Below, one piece after another: positions 51,090-60,600 of a stretch of 64,000 nucleotides of DNA; the stretch's first letter is position 1, and each line of letters begins with the position of its first letter. Under the pieces are notes generated by a model that saw only the letters and a list, made by a program, of their open reading frames with translations, was not told the DNA's origin and did not search any database. Location: positions 1-64,000 of the forward strand of contig CAYSPT010000024.1 of assembly GCA_964432985.1 (NCBI GenBank). The letters are read 5' to 3'. Source of the DNA: CAYSPT01 sp964432985. Its GTDB lineage: Bacteria; Muiribacteriota; CAYSPT01. Made by a program: the position numbers and the translations under genes.

Positions 51090-51608
51090 TTACTCCGGCA
51101 TCCGCGGATCGTCCACGGTGTTGTGCCTGGTGCAGGACACGGTGTAGTTCTCGTTATCGTAGTAGTAGTCTCCCCGCTCGCGGCAGCGCGGCAGTTTCTT
51201 GACATAAGTGGGAACGAGCCTTCTGCCCACTTCACCCATGTCTCCCTTATAGCTGCCGATCAAGCCGCTGGGCATTCTCTCGCCGTCGGTGTCCATCTCC
51301 CACATGTCGATGCCCCCTTCGAGCACCCGCATGTTAGCCATACACGCCTTCTGGCGCGCCGGTTTCCGAGGAACATTGGGGGGCGTCAGGATAGCTCCTA
51401 TGATTCCGAGCACAAACATGCACAGGAAAAACAGCAGGATAATTCTCAGGATTGAAATACGTTTCCCCTTTTTTAAAGGGATCGCCAGCGCCACCTTCTG
51501 CTCAATTTCCAGATCGTCACCGCCTACCATGCTTCCGCACGAACGGCAGAACTGGTGCCCCGGGCCAACCGGGGCGCCGCAGGCCTGACAGGTCAGATCT
51601 TCATTCAT
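51090..51608 (-). CDS. Zinc-ribbon / pseudopilin-like hybrid protein
   Basis: 172 residues. The N-terminal double zinc-ribbon half is CQACGAPVGPGHQFCRSCGS. One membrane helix follows (about 50-72, ISILRIILLFFLCMFVLGIIGAIL), then a C-terminal domain like the globular part of type II secretion/pilin-type pseudopilins (QKACMANMRVLEGGIDMWEMDTDGE, ending YTVSCTRHNTVDDPRMPE). True pseudopilins begin with a class III signal; this one instead places a cytoplasmic zinc ribbon before the helix, so prepilin cleavage is not expected. The function is unknown. It is convergent with the giant lipoprotein gene and 49 bases from it. Confidence 0.75.
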   Translation of the reverse strand: MNEDLTCQACGAPVGPGHQFCRSCGSMVGGDDLEIEQKVALAIPLKKGKRISILRIILLFFLCMFVLGIIGAILTPPNVPRKPARQKACMANMRVLEGGIDMWEMDTDGERMPSGLIGSYKGDMGEVGRRLVPTYVKKLPRCRERGDYYYDNENYTVSCTRHNTVDDPRMPE

Positions 51609-51879
51609 CGGGTGAGGTCCCCCGTTTCAGTTAAGGCTGGCAGGACAACCGGTGTAATCAGATACGATAGTTGATACCACCGGCCACACTTTCATCTTAG
51701 CTCCTTTTCACCGTTTTAGACAAGTTGAGAGTGCATCGACTGATAACTTATCATCATGTTTGTAGAGCATATTTCAGTATTAGCATCTGTCAATCGTTAT
51801 CTCTTCATGCCTCTTGATTCAGCTACAAAAACATGGTTAACTGTGGCACACCACGGCATGTACAAGGAGGATTCGAAAC

Positions 51880-52401
51880 ATGAACAAATTATACACCGTC
51901 ACAGCGGGCTTTCTCGTACTCAATTTATTGAGCCTCGTACTGTTGGGAGCGGGCTGCACATCGAAGGTGTCCCAGGAAGAATACGACCGAGTCTGCAGAG
52001 ATCTGGTGGACGAACAAATGCGCACCCGGTCAATTAAAGAAGAACTCGACACCCTCCAGCAGGAGCTGCTTGCAAACAACGACAGCCGCGAGTTGTTGCA
52101 GCAGGAAGTGGATACGCTGAAGCAGCGCCTCAACGCGTTGGAAGACGGCCAACAGACGGCCCGGAAATACATTGACTACCTGGACGTCCTGATGCACCCG
52201 GTCTGGAAGCAGATGGGCCTTACCCCCCGTACCGAATTCCAGGACAATGTCCTGTGGCTGACAGGACTGAAAAACCGGGCCGTAAAGCTTGATGACGCCA
52301 CAATAACGGAACTGCTGCAGGCGCTTGAAAGCGGCGACAAGCAGGCCACCACCAGGCTCTGGTTTCACTGTATCCACAAGATGAATGAATCACTCGAGTA
52401 G
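51880..52401 (+). CDS. Small coiled-coil lipoprotein
   Basis: 173 residues with a lipoprotein signal (LLGAGC, Cys26). A helical coiled coil of about 90 residues (YDRVCRDLVDEQMRTRSIKEELDTLQQELLAN...LKQRLNALEDGQQ) leads into a short alpha-helical C-terminus with Trp and His. AAGGAGG lies nine bases before the ATG. No family is recognised. It precedes the cyclase by about 105 bases on the same strand and may be co-expressed with it. Confidence 0.8.
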   Translation: MNKLYTVTAGFLVLNLLSLVLLGAGCTSKVSQEEYDRVCRDLVDEQMRTRSIKEELDTLQQELLANNDSRELLQQEVDTLKQRLNALEDGQQTARKYIDYLDVLMHPVWKQMGLTPRTEFQDNVLWLTGLKNRAVKLDDATITELLQALESGDKQATTRLWFHCIHKMNESLE

Positions 52402-52505
52402 TCAATCCGAGCACCGTCTCTGGTGCTTCGCAAAGCACTAAAACTTGACCGGTGACAAATGGTAAATTGTAAACACAGTCTCCGTGAAAGAAAGGCCGGT
52501 TCATC

Positions 52506-54935
52506 ATGTTCTTGTTTTTGAAATACCGTATAGCTATCTATTTCATCATCGCCCTGTTCCTTGGCGGCACCATCTCCTGGATCTTCTACGCCCAGGCCAC
52601 CATGCAGGAACTGACCGGCCCCAGTTCCAAACGGACATACGAAGTGTCCCGGGACAGAACAGGCACGACCAAAGTTGAAAAAGTGAAATCACACCATGGT
52701 GTCATGTTCAACTACACCGACGACACCACCGGTCAGAGAAAAGAGATCTTTATCGGGTCCCGTTACGACCAGGTCAAGGACGCACACCCGGCGGCGGAGA
52801 CCATCGAAACCATTATTTTCGTCGTCGGCTTCTTCATCCTGGTCATCTACCAGTGGCCCATCACCAGGGTGCTGAAAAAGGGTAAAAAGAACGTCCCGAA
52901 GCAAACGCTTAAAAAAGCCCAGATAAGAATACTCAACCTGACCAGGTTCGCGTTTAACCTCTGCTGGATAATCGCCCTGGGCCTGTTTGTCAACCAGACT
53001 TCCTGGGAGTGGTATTACTGCCGGGGTATCTGGTGGGTCCAGGTCATAGGTATCTTCGTGGCCGCCTTTTGCTGCGGGCTGGTTTCGTCTTCGGTGGTGC
53101 TGGCCTGGTTCGACCTGCATCTGCTGAAGTTCATCCCGAAGGTCTATCCTGAAGCGGAGCTTTTCACCGCCAAACGGGACGGCAAATCCCTGTCATTGAA
53201 AACCAAGATCGCCATGATGACCTTCGTCACCTGCATCATTCCCCTGTGCTTCCTGTTCTACCTGAATATCACCTCGAACCTGTCGTTCAAAATGCTGCTC
53301 AGAGAGTGCACGTCAACGGAGCGGGGCAACCGGATTGAGGTCGATTACAAAGGCGGCTCCGCCATGTCTCTCGTCTACATCGACTATGGGTACAAGGACG
53401 GGGCTTTTATCAGGTTCTACTCGGACGATACCTATACCAAACGTACCATCGGCTGCACGGCCGGCACCAGGTTGTATATGGAAGTGGAAGACTCGGACGC
53501 CGCCGGGGCGGAATCCATGCCCATCACCCTGAGCCTGGCGAAGGAAAAAGATGCGGTGACAGTTGATCTTACCGAAAGCGTACCGGGGATATTCCGCGCC
53601 TCGGTAGAGACATCCACCGGGGACGTGAATCCTTCCGACGATGTTCTCCAGGTATCGGCGGGAGAATGGGTGAAGGCCGATTGCGATTCCGGTTCGGCCT
53701 CCTATGCCATCCACGTCTTCGCGCCGCCCGGCCGGGGGGTGGCAGCAAGATTTTTTACCGACGAGACATACCGGAGCCAACCCGTTGACTTCATGGCCGG
53801 GAGCCCGTTGTTTATCGAGGTGGAAGACCGGACCATGGCCGGGCACGGTCAGGTGCAGGCGGTGGTCACGGTGATACCGAAAGGCGACGCGGCACTGGTG
53901 ACGCTCAGAGAAGCGGAACCTGGGATATTCCGGGGGCTGATACCGACGGAAAGCGGCTCTTCCGACCTGTCAGATTCCATACTGCAGATCCCCTCTATCG
54001 GTGTGGTTCTCGAGCTCATACCAGCACTGATTTCACTGTGGTTCTCAGCCGTACTGGTCGGTTTTTTCATCATCATCGCCCTGATTATGAGCGACAGTAT
54101 CCGCAAAGGGATAACCCGTCCCCAGGAGATGCTGGTACAACGCATGAGCAAGGTCCAGGAAGGCAACTACGACCTGCATACCACGGTCTATACCAACGAC
54201 GAGATCGGGCAGCTCAAAGCCAGTTTCAACGAGATGCTGGACGGTCTCATCCAACGGGAGTTCATCAAGGACACCTTCGGCAAGTTCATGAGTATCGAGA
54301 TTTCACGGCAGATCATCGAGGAGGGAAAAATCAACCTGGGGGGCGAGGAGGTAGAGGCCACGGTACTCTTCTCTGATATCCGCAACTTCACCTCCATGTC
54401 CGAAGCCATGACCCCAGCGGAGGTGGTGGCTTTCCTGAACGATTTTTTCTCGTACACTGTAACCCCCATCCTGGAGCAAAACGGGGTGGTGAACAAGTAC
54501 ATCGGTGACTGTATCATGGCCCTGTTCGGGGTGCCGGCCAAGTCCGACGACCACGCCGACCGGGCACTTGAGGCCGCGTTAGGAATGCGGGAAGCCCTGG
54601 CCAGCTACAACATCTCCCGCCGATCCAATGATCTGCCTCCGGTAAAAATCGGAATCGGAATGCACACCGGCAAACTGGTGGCCGGCAATATCGGGGCCCC
54701 CGAACGGATCGAGTACACGGTCATCGGCGACACGGTGAACGTGGCCAGCCGGATTGAATCCCAAACCAAGAACCTGGACGCCGTCATCCTGATAAGCCAG
54801 TCGGTATACGACCGCCTGTCGCAGGACCTACGCGACGGAGTGGTCTTCAAGAAGTGTCCGGGCATAACGGTGAAAGGGAAACAGGAGCCCATCGACCTCT
54901 ACAAGGTTTTGGGATCCTTCCCGAGCAGTGCCTGA
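52506..54935 (+). CDS. Membrane class III adenylate/guanylate cyclase with duplicated sensor domain
   Basis: 809 residues. Membrane helices are at about 8-28, 95-115, 138-160, 175-200, 235-260 and 500-525. The segment about 265-495 is extracytoplasmic and contains two tandem beta domains of about 105 residues (FYSDDTYTKRTIGCTAGTRLYMEVED...VPGIFRASVETSTG, then FFTDETYRSQPVDFMAGSPLFIEVED...EPGIFRGLIPTESG). A HAMP linker (about 527-583) leads to the cyclase domain: metal-binding FSDIRNFTSMSE (622), substrate-type NKYIGDCIMALFG (660-670) and IGDTVNVASRIE (740, with the transition-state Asn/Arg). The Lys/Asp pair suggests ATP as substrate. Overlaps the convergent CPBP gene by 37 bases. Confidence 0.92.
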   Translation: MFLFLKYRIAIYFIIALFLGGTISWIFYAQATMQELTGPSSKRTYEVSRDRTGTTKVEKVKSHHGVMFNYTDDTTGQRKEIFIGSRYDQVKDAHPAAETIETIIFVVGFFILVIYQWPITRVLKKGKKNVPKQTLKKAQIRILNLTRFAFNLCWIIALGLFVNQTSWEWYYCRGIWWVQVIGIFVAAFCCGLVSSSVVLAWFDLHLLKFIPKVYPEAELFTAKRDGKSLSLKTKIAMMTFVTCIIPLCFLFYLNITSNLSFKMLLRECTSTERGNRIEVDYKGGSAMSLVYIDYGYKDGAFIRFYSDDTYTKRTIGCTAGTRLYMEVEDSDAAGAESMPITLSLAKEKDAVTVDLTESVPGIFRASVETSTGDVNPSDDVLQVSAGEWVKADCDSGSASYAIHVFAPPGRGVAARFFTDETYRSQPVDFMAGSPLFIEVEDRTMAGHGQVQAVVTVIPKGDAALVTLREAEPGIFRGLIPTESGSSDLSDSILQIPSIGVVLELIPALISLWFSAVLVGFFIIIALIMSDSIRKGITRPQEMLVQRMSKVQEGNYDLHTTVYTNDEIGQLKASFNEMLDGLIQREFIKDTFGKFMSIEISRQIIEEGKINLGGEEVEATVLFSDIRNFTSMSEAMTPAEVVAFLNDFFSYTVTPILEQNGVVNKYIGDCIMALFGVPAKSDDHADRALEAALGMREALASYNISRRSNDLPPVKIGIGMHTGKLVAGNIGAPERIEYTVIGDTVNVASRIESQTKNLDAVILISQSVYDRLSQDLRDGVVFKKCPGITVKGKQEPIDLYKVLGSFPSSA

Positions 54936-56554
54936 ACCGTCTTTGCGCAGACAGCGTAGAAAGCTGGAATCAACGGCACCATGATTGTCAGGGCAGCGGC
55001 TGTGACCAGGGAGGGTTTCCCGCTGGCGATTCTTGGCCAGTTGAAGATAAACAGGTCGGCGGTAAAATGTGAGAGTATCACCGTCAGGGCATCATACTTG
55101 AGAAATGCCCATCCCCACACGCAGCCAACCAGAGTCAACACCAGTGCCCTGCCCCAGTACGGCGTGGCCGGCGGCAGAAAATCCATCCGGGTATGAAGCA
55201 GTCCGTATACCACCGCCGGGGCCAGGACCGCGACCCACTTTTTTGAGGTGATAGTCATAAGCCAGGTGCCGCCGAAGAACCGGTAACCGAGCTCTTCTAT
55301 CATGGCGATTTTCAAGAAGAACGCCAGGGTGGAAAGAGACGGTGAAGCGGAATTGATTGCATAGAAGAAAAACCCGACCGGCTGTATGCCAACCCGTGAA
55401 CCGCCGAACTTCTGCATGAGGATGACACTGCCCGTCAGTACACCACCGCAGACCAGACCCACCAGGAATCCCCTGAACGAAGACAGTGCCACTTCCTTTG
55501 AACCGAGTTTTCCTCTTAGCAGCAGCCATAATGACTGCCCGCGGTTGACACCCGCTTCACGGTCAAGGGCATCGCCCGTGGCAATAAATACCAGTATCAG
55601 GAAAAGCGGGATCAACTCTCCTACCGAATTGTATACCATATACTGCAGTTTGAATATCCACCCCGGCCAGAGAGGGTCCCACTGTCTGAACATATACGCT
55701 GTTTGTAAGACATTGGCCAGGCAGGCCAGTAAAAAGATAATTCCTACGCAGCCAAGAGTTTTGCGGATCTCTACCTGTCCGTTCTGCAAAAAACGCAGGA
55801 ACAGAATAAAAGCCCAAATGATGGCCACCACGGCAAACACTACCCCCACCGCCAGCACAGCTTCCCGGTAGGCGATTTCGGTCCGGCGGGCTTCCTTGAT
55901 GGAACTGGCCAGATCGAGCTTCCGCTCCAAACCGGTTACCCGTGACCCGGAAACGGTAACCAGCACCTGTTCCGATATCCTCGGCGCATCATGGATCGTC
56001 CTCTGGAAGGTGAACGTGTAATTGCTCCGCTCAATCCAGAGAGAATCTTTTCCGGTAGCGACAAATTCTTCGGCCAGCGGTCCCAGGATTCCGTTAAGTT
56101 CTTCAACAGCCATTTCCAGGGCTTTCTCCTCGGGAACAGTTTCGCCGGGATCATCTTTCCGAAGCCTGGTGGTAAAACCGGTGACTCCCTGACCGGGATG
56201 AACCACAACCCGGTAATGGATTGCCGAGCCGCGCTTTTTAAACAAAATCCGGTGTCCTATAACCGGGCATCCGCCGGCGATCAACTGCTGGGTGCGCCTC
56301 TGTCCCAGGAATGTTGTCAGTGAATCAACCGACTGCTCATCTATCCACAGGTAGACATTAGAATGGTACCCTGACAGATCAATCCCCCGTGTTTCCAGGA
56401 ATCTGCGTGCCTGTGCAGATATATCATCTGAGTCGGGATACAGGTCAAAATCAGCCAGGGGCCACAGGAAGGAGAGCGAATAAAAGAAACACGCTCCGAG
56501 CCAAACAGCTACAACAAGCAGTATGATGTCCGATTTTTTCATGCACAACCCCAC
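54899..56554 (-). CDS. CPBP-family intramembrane metalloprotease with N-terminal extension
   Basis: 551 residues. The first helix (about 8-30) is followed by an extracytoplasmic region of about 190 residues (VYLWIDEQSVDSLTTFLGQRR, IHYRVVVHPGQGVTGFTTRLRKDD) and then eight or more membrane helices. The CPBP/Abi active-site motifs are complete: EELGYRF (about 419), GLLHT (about 451) and SHFTAD (about 494). CPBP enzymes are glutamyl/metal-type membrane proteases, some related to Rce1. The N-terminal domain is unusual and may bind substrate. Convergent overlap with the cyclase gene. Confidence 0.88.
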   Translation of the reverse strand: MGLCMKKSDIILLVVAVWLGACFFYSLSFLWPLADFDLYPDSDDISAQARRFLETRGIDLSGYHSNVYLWIDEQSVDSLTTFLGQRRTQQLIAGGCPVIGHRILFKKRGSAIHYRVVVHPGQGVTGFTTRLRKDDPGETVPEEKALEMAVEELNGILGPLAEEFVATGKDSLWIERSNYTFTFQRTIHDAPRISEQVLVTVSGSRVTGLERKLDLASSIKEARRTEIAYREAVLAVGVVFAVVAIIWAFILFLRFLQNGQVEIRKTLGCVGIIFLLACLANVLQTAYMFRQWDPLWPGWIFKLQYMVYNSVGELIPLFLILVFIATGDALDREAGVNRGQSLWLLLRGKLGSKEVALSSFRGFLVGLVCGGVLTGSVILMQKFGGSRVGIQPVGFFFYAINSASPSLSTLAFFLKIAMIEELGYRFFGGTWLMTITSKKWVAVLAPAVVYGLLHTRMDFLPPATPYWGRALVLTLVGCVWGWAFLKYDALTVILSHFTADLFIFNWPRIASGKPSLVTAAALTIMVPLIPAFYAVCAKTVQALLGKDPKTL

Positions 56555-57002
56555 GATATCCGGTCAGTTCAATTCTAACAGAACGGCCGGGTGCGGATCC
56601 AGTCCAGGTACCGGCCTATCCTGCTACCATTTTGAACCATTTCATGATTCATCACCTTTTCGATTTGACGTATCGACTGACCCACAGGACCGCCGGGCCT
56701 TAAACCGTGCTTCAACAGGATTAGATTGAATAATAAGCGCATTGGTCACATTATCCATGAAAATAGTTCGAGTCCAGTTCGGGGATGCGGGTCAACTTTC
56801 CTGAGTGCAAACCAGGCTGTCCATGATTTTTGACTTGAACTTGGATTTATTCCCTCAAAGCGTGCTGCCGGAACATTATCCAGGAACCGATGGATTACAG
56901 TTGATGCAGGGCAAACCAAAAAATCCAACCATGGTGGACCTGATGACCTCCAGCCAGGGCTATCACAGAAAAGCAATGATAAAAGAGTAATTGATTCAAT
57001 TA
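56555..57002. other. Intergenic region between the CPBP gene and the IS element
   Basis: No recognisable gene. Short ORFs (for example 56746-56976, minus) resemble nothing known to me. It holds copy 1 of dispersed repeat family B at 56765-56789. Confidence 0.55.
56765..56789 (+). repeat. Dispersed intergenic repeat family B, copy 1
   Basis: 25 bases, AGTTCGAGTCCAGTTC followed by GGGGATGCG. The same sequence with one change occurs at 63254-63278, and a shorter relative at 63405-63420. Confidence 0.8.
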
Positions 57003-57562
57003 AATGAATCGGGCTATGTAGTGAAACTCCACCGACTGAAGTCGGTGGCTTCTATTTGCCTATCCTGAGTTCCAGTTGCCCCTTGTCGTCTTTTTCCTGG
57101 TGCTCAATATAATCCATAATGGCTTTTTCGTTCAGGCCTATGGTGGAAACGCAGTACCCTCTTGACCATAGCCCTCCTCTTCCATAAATGGCTTTTTGCA
57201 TGAAATCGAACTTTTCTTTTAGCCTTCTTCCGGTGGCTGACTTCATATACTTGACGACAGTTGCAACTGAAACTCGTGGTGGTATCATCACCACCACATG
57301 GACATGATCTACCTGCACATTAACCTTTAGTACCTCGATATTTTCCTCTAAGCCTTCCAGATTCTTCAGCGTTTTCTCAAGATATTCCTTTACGCCTTTT
57401 ACAAGGACTTTTCTCCGATATCGAGGCGTCCAGACTATATGGTATTCCGTACGATAAATGGCATGTGCGCTTTTTCTGAATCTCACACGCTAACTTTACC
57501 AAATTATCAACCCGTCTGGACAGCCTATCCATCACCAGACTGAAGTCTGGAGTTTTGACGGC
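57003..57562 (-). mobile_element. IS200/IS605-family insertion sequence
   Basis: About 560 bases around one tnpA. The 3' side has a perfect 9-bp hairpin (57029-57048, CCACCGACT-GA-AGTCGGTGG), and the 5' side has a 7-bp hairpin (57535-57550, CCAGACT-GA-AGTCTGG). The shared GACTGAAGTC tips are typical subterminal hairpins recognised by TnpA. No terminal inverted repeats or target duplication are expected for this family. Exact ends are estimates. There is no TnpB. Confidence 0.88.
57052..57486 (-). CDS. tnpA: IS200/IS605 transposase TnpA (Y1 HUH)
   Basis: 144-residue single-strand transposase. It begins RKSAHAIYRTEYHIVWTPRYRRKVL. The HUH motif is DHVHVVVMIPP (about 59-69), then SVATVVKYMKSATGRRLKEKF and GLWSRGYCVSTIG, and the catalytic tyrosine lies in IMDYIEHQ (about 129). 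All parts look intact, so it may be active. Start is GTG at 57486. It moves by peel-and-paste of single strands. Confidence 0.95.
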   Translation of the reverse strand: MRFRKSAHAIYRTEYHIVWTPRYRRKVLVKGVKEYLEKTLKNLEGLEENIEVLKVNVQVDHVHVVVMIPPRVSVATVVKYMKSATGRRLKEKFDFMQKAIYGRGGLWSRGYCVSTIGLNEKAIMDYIEHQEKDDKGQLELRIGK

Positions 57563-57577
57563 ATAATAAAAAAACAG

Positions 57578-57607
57578 TTGTGAAACGTCTCAGAGAAATA
57601 TTATACT
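57578..57607 (+). promoter_or_regulatory. Promoter of the 1317-residue secreted protein
   Basis: -35 TTGTGA (57578-57583), 18-base spacer, -10 TATACT (57602-57607). It lies only about 15 bases beyond the estimated IS end, with the ATG at 57666. Confidence 0.55.
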
Positions 57608-57665
57608 GTTTTACTTTATCATTGATGTTTAAAAGCGTTTAGAAATGAAGGGAGATTAAAAACAT

Positions 57666-60600
57666 ATGAGTAAAACTGCTACTTTGACACTTGGAATAGT
57701 ACTGTTGGCCTGCTTCATAATCCCCGGACAAAGAGTTACAGCCGCCGATAATCAGCAGAACGTGGCTCCCGGGACCGTAAACCCGATGACACCGTCACGG
57801 GCTACTCTGTTCGGAGATGACGAGGTCATATTTTACGCCACCCGTCCCGCCGCAGTACCAGGGGAGATCGAAGGCGTGCCGCTCAACCCGGCCGGGACCG
57901 CTTTGACCGCCTGGACGGAAGGTGCCCGGGGCATCTACTACGACAGCGAGTTTGCCGAGAGGGACGGTGACGTAGATTGGTTAAGTACGTACATACCGAC
58001 GGCAATAACCATGGCCAAGGGACACCTGTCCAGCACCGTGGTGAACCAGCCCATCCTGCCTGAAGACCTGGTCTTCGCTTTTTACAAAAGCAACGGACAG
58101 GTCAAGACAGTCAAGGGAGCCAACGAGAGGACGGTCGTGTTTCCCTCCTCCCCTCCGAACATCAATAATATGTACGAGCTTTTTTACGACGTCAAGATGG
58201 CCGTGGGCGACCTCGACGGCTACCCCGTTTTAGTCGGGGACAAGCAGATATACCGGGACGAGATCGTGGTGGTGCACAGCGGCAGCGTTGTGGATTACGA
58301 AACCCGGGTGGTGACTGTCACCGTTCTCGATCATGATCTCAATGTACTTGCTACCGAGAATATAACCGCACGGATGAATGACTGGACGGGCACGTCGGTC
58401 ACCGTGGGCAATTTTTGCGGTGACGGCAAGATGGAGATCGCCGTGGCCTACCCGATGAAGTCGGACTGGGAGAGAGGGATATACCTGGAAAACGATATCC
58501 ATCTCGCCCTGTATACCTTTTCCAGGGATGCAAGCGGCAGCCGGCTGGAGAAGAAGCACTCCCTGGCGACGAACAAGGATAGTGCTCCGATTCTGGAGCC
58601 CGGAGACTTCGACGGCGATGGGTTCGATGAAATAGCCCTCCATGTCGGTGATATAGTGGTTTATTCCGCCACCAGCGGTTTCCAGCTGGTAAAAAACGGG
58701 GCGGAGATTGTTAGTGGCGGCAATGACATGGCCGCCGGCCTTTTCCTTTTTGATCCCGCCACCAATCACGGGTTCAACCGCCGCCAGCTGGCGGTAACCG
58801 CAACGGCCAATATCGGGGGAAGATCAGTCCCGCATTTAAAGATTTACGGATTCAACTCCGACCTGAGCCAGATACAGCTCGGCGGTGAGTTGACAGTCGA
58901 TCCTGGATCTATCACTTTCTATCAAGGATTGGCCGCCGGGAACTTCGTTGGCAACCAGGATCTGACCGATAAACCGTCACCTACCATGGACCTGGCCTTG
59001 TTGGTTAACACCATGGATAATAATACTCATTTTTTCTGCATTGACGTGGCTCCGTTTGCACCAATAGATAATGATAATGACGGGAAAGTTGACGAGGATC
59101 CCGTGGATGGAATCAACAACGACGGGGATGCTCAAACCGACGAGGACCCGGCGGAAACGGCGACGTACACGTTGAGCCAGAAATACTATCAGAACTTCGG
59201 ACCGATTATCGGGGCTTCGCAATGGGGATCAGCGCCGCTGCCAATAGTGGCCTACGATGCCAGCGGCGACTCCATCCGCCTGCTGGAAGACGAGGCGGCG
59301 CACATTTCGCTGAAGAACGTCATCATCCCGGAGTACATCATCGAGGAGCCGCCGAAACACATCGACATCCTGCCCGACGACCCGAATAATCCCGCCGGGA
59401 CCTGGAGCGTCGTCAATATCAGCAAGGACTCCAAGTTCTATGTGGAGTTCAGGGACTCACAGGGGGTGGTTTTCTCCAACAGCATCAAAGATACGAGCAG
59501 CGTCAACACCGGCGGGTCCCACAGCTTCGGGGCCACCGCTTCCGCCGGTGGTGGTTTCCTGGGAATCTTTTCTTTCAACGCCTCCGTGGGCACGGAGAAT
59601 AAGTGGACCCGGGACTACAACGTTAACCAGAGCTCACTGGAAAAGGACTACCAGACGAAAACAATTTCTTTCAGCGGTCAGACCAACAGCGACGATTTCA
59701 TCAAGTACTCCGAGCGAGCCATCGATATCTGGCGGTACCCGATCCTGGGGCAGAAGGTGACGCTCAGCACCCCGGATGACGGGTATGGTTTTCTGGAGAT
59801 CGTACTCCCGGCCAGGTACCGGCGTCACGAGAAGGCGGGCAGCAGCCTGGACTGGTACCAGCCCCGACACGAGCCCGGCAACATACTCTCCTATCCGAAA
59901 TACGCCGGAGGGATCCCGGACGACGTGGGCAGCTTCTTCGTCAACGGGCAGGAAGTCAACAACGTCATGAACGTCGTCACCACCGTCGGGGTGGACGGCA
60001 ACTCCAAGATCCAGGACATCAGCTGGTCCAACGAGTCGGGCAACGAGCAGGAAAAAACCTACAACACTACCCTGGGCCACAGTTCGGATATCAATACCAG
60101 CGTTTCCGCCTCGGTCAACTTCTTCGCCAGCGTGAGTACCGATACCCATTACAACACCAATTTCCACGACAGCAACAGTTGGGGCCGCAGTACCATCTGC
60201 GCCCACACCCAGACCTCGTCCCACGGAATCAAGATCAATGTACCGGTACCGCGGGGAACCCTGCACGCCTACGAGTTCACCCCGTTCGTGTACGTTACCA
60301 CCGCCGGCGCTCTCAAGGTGAAGCATTACGCCGATCCGGACTTGACCGTCAACTGGTGGACGCAACAGTACGGCCTGAAACCGGACCCGGCCCTCAACCT
60401 GCCGAAAAAATACACCATATCGGGAGGAAACTTTGTTCCTCAGACCGATCTCACACAGAGAGCCCAGATGAAAGGGTGTTTCCTCCGGGCCACCGCCGTC
60501 AACCCGGTAACGGGCTTGAAGGATATCCACAACGCCGCTATCAAACATGGCGAGAATGTTGAGTTGGTAGCGCGGATCTATAATTACAGCCTGGTGGCTT

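Noticed and set aside
56765..56789. tRNA gene (TTCGAGTCC resembles a T-loop)
   Set aside because: The flanking bases cannot form the T-stem and no other arms are found.
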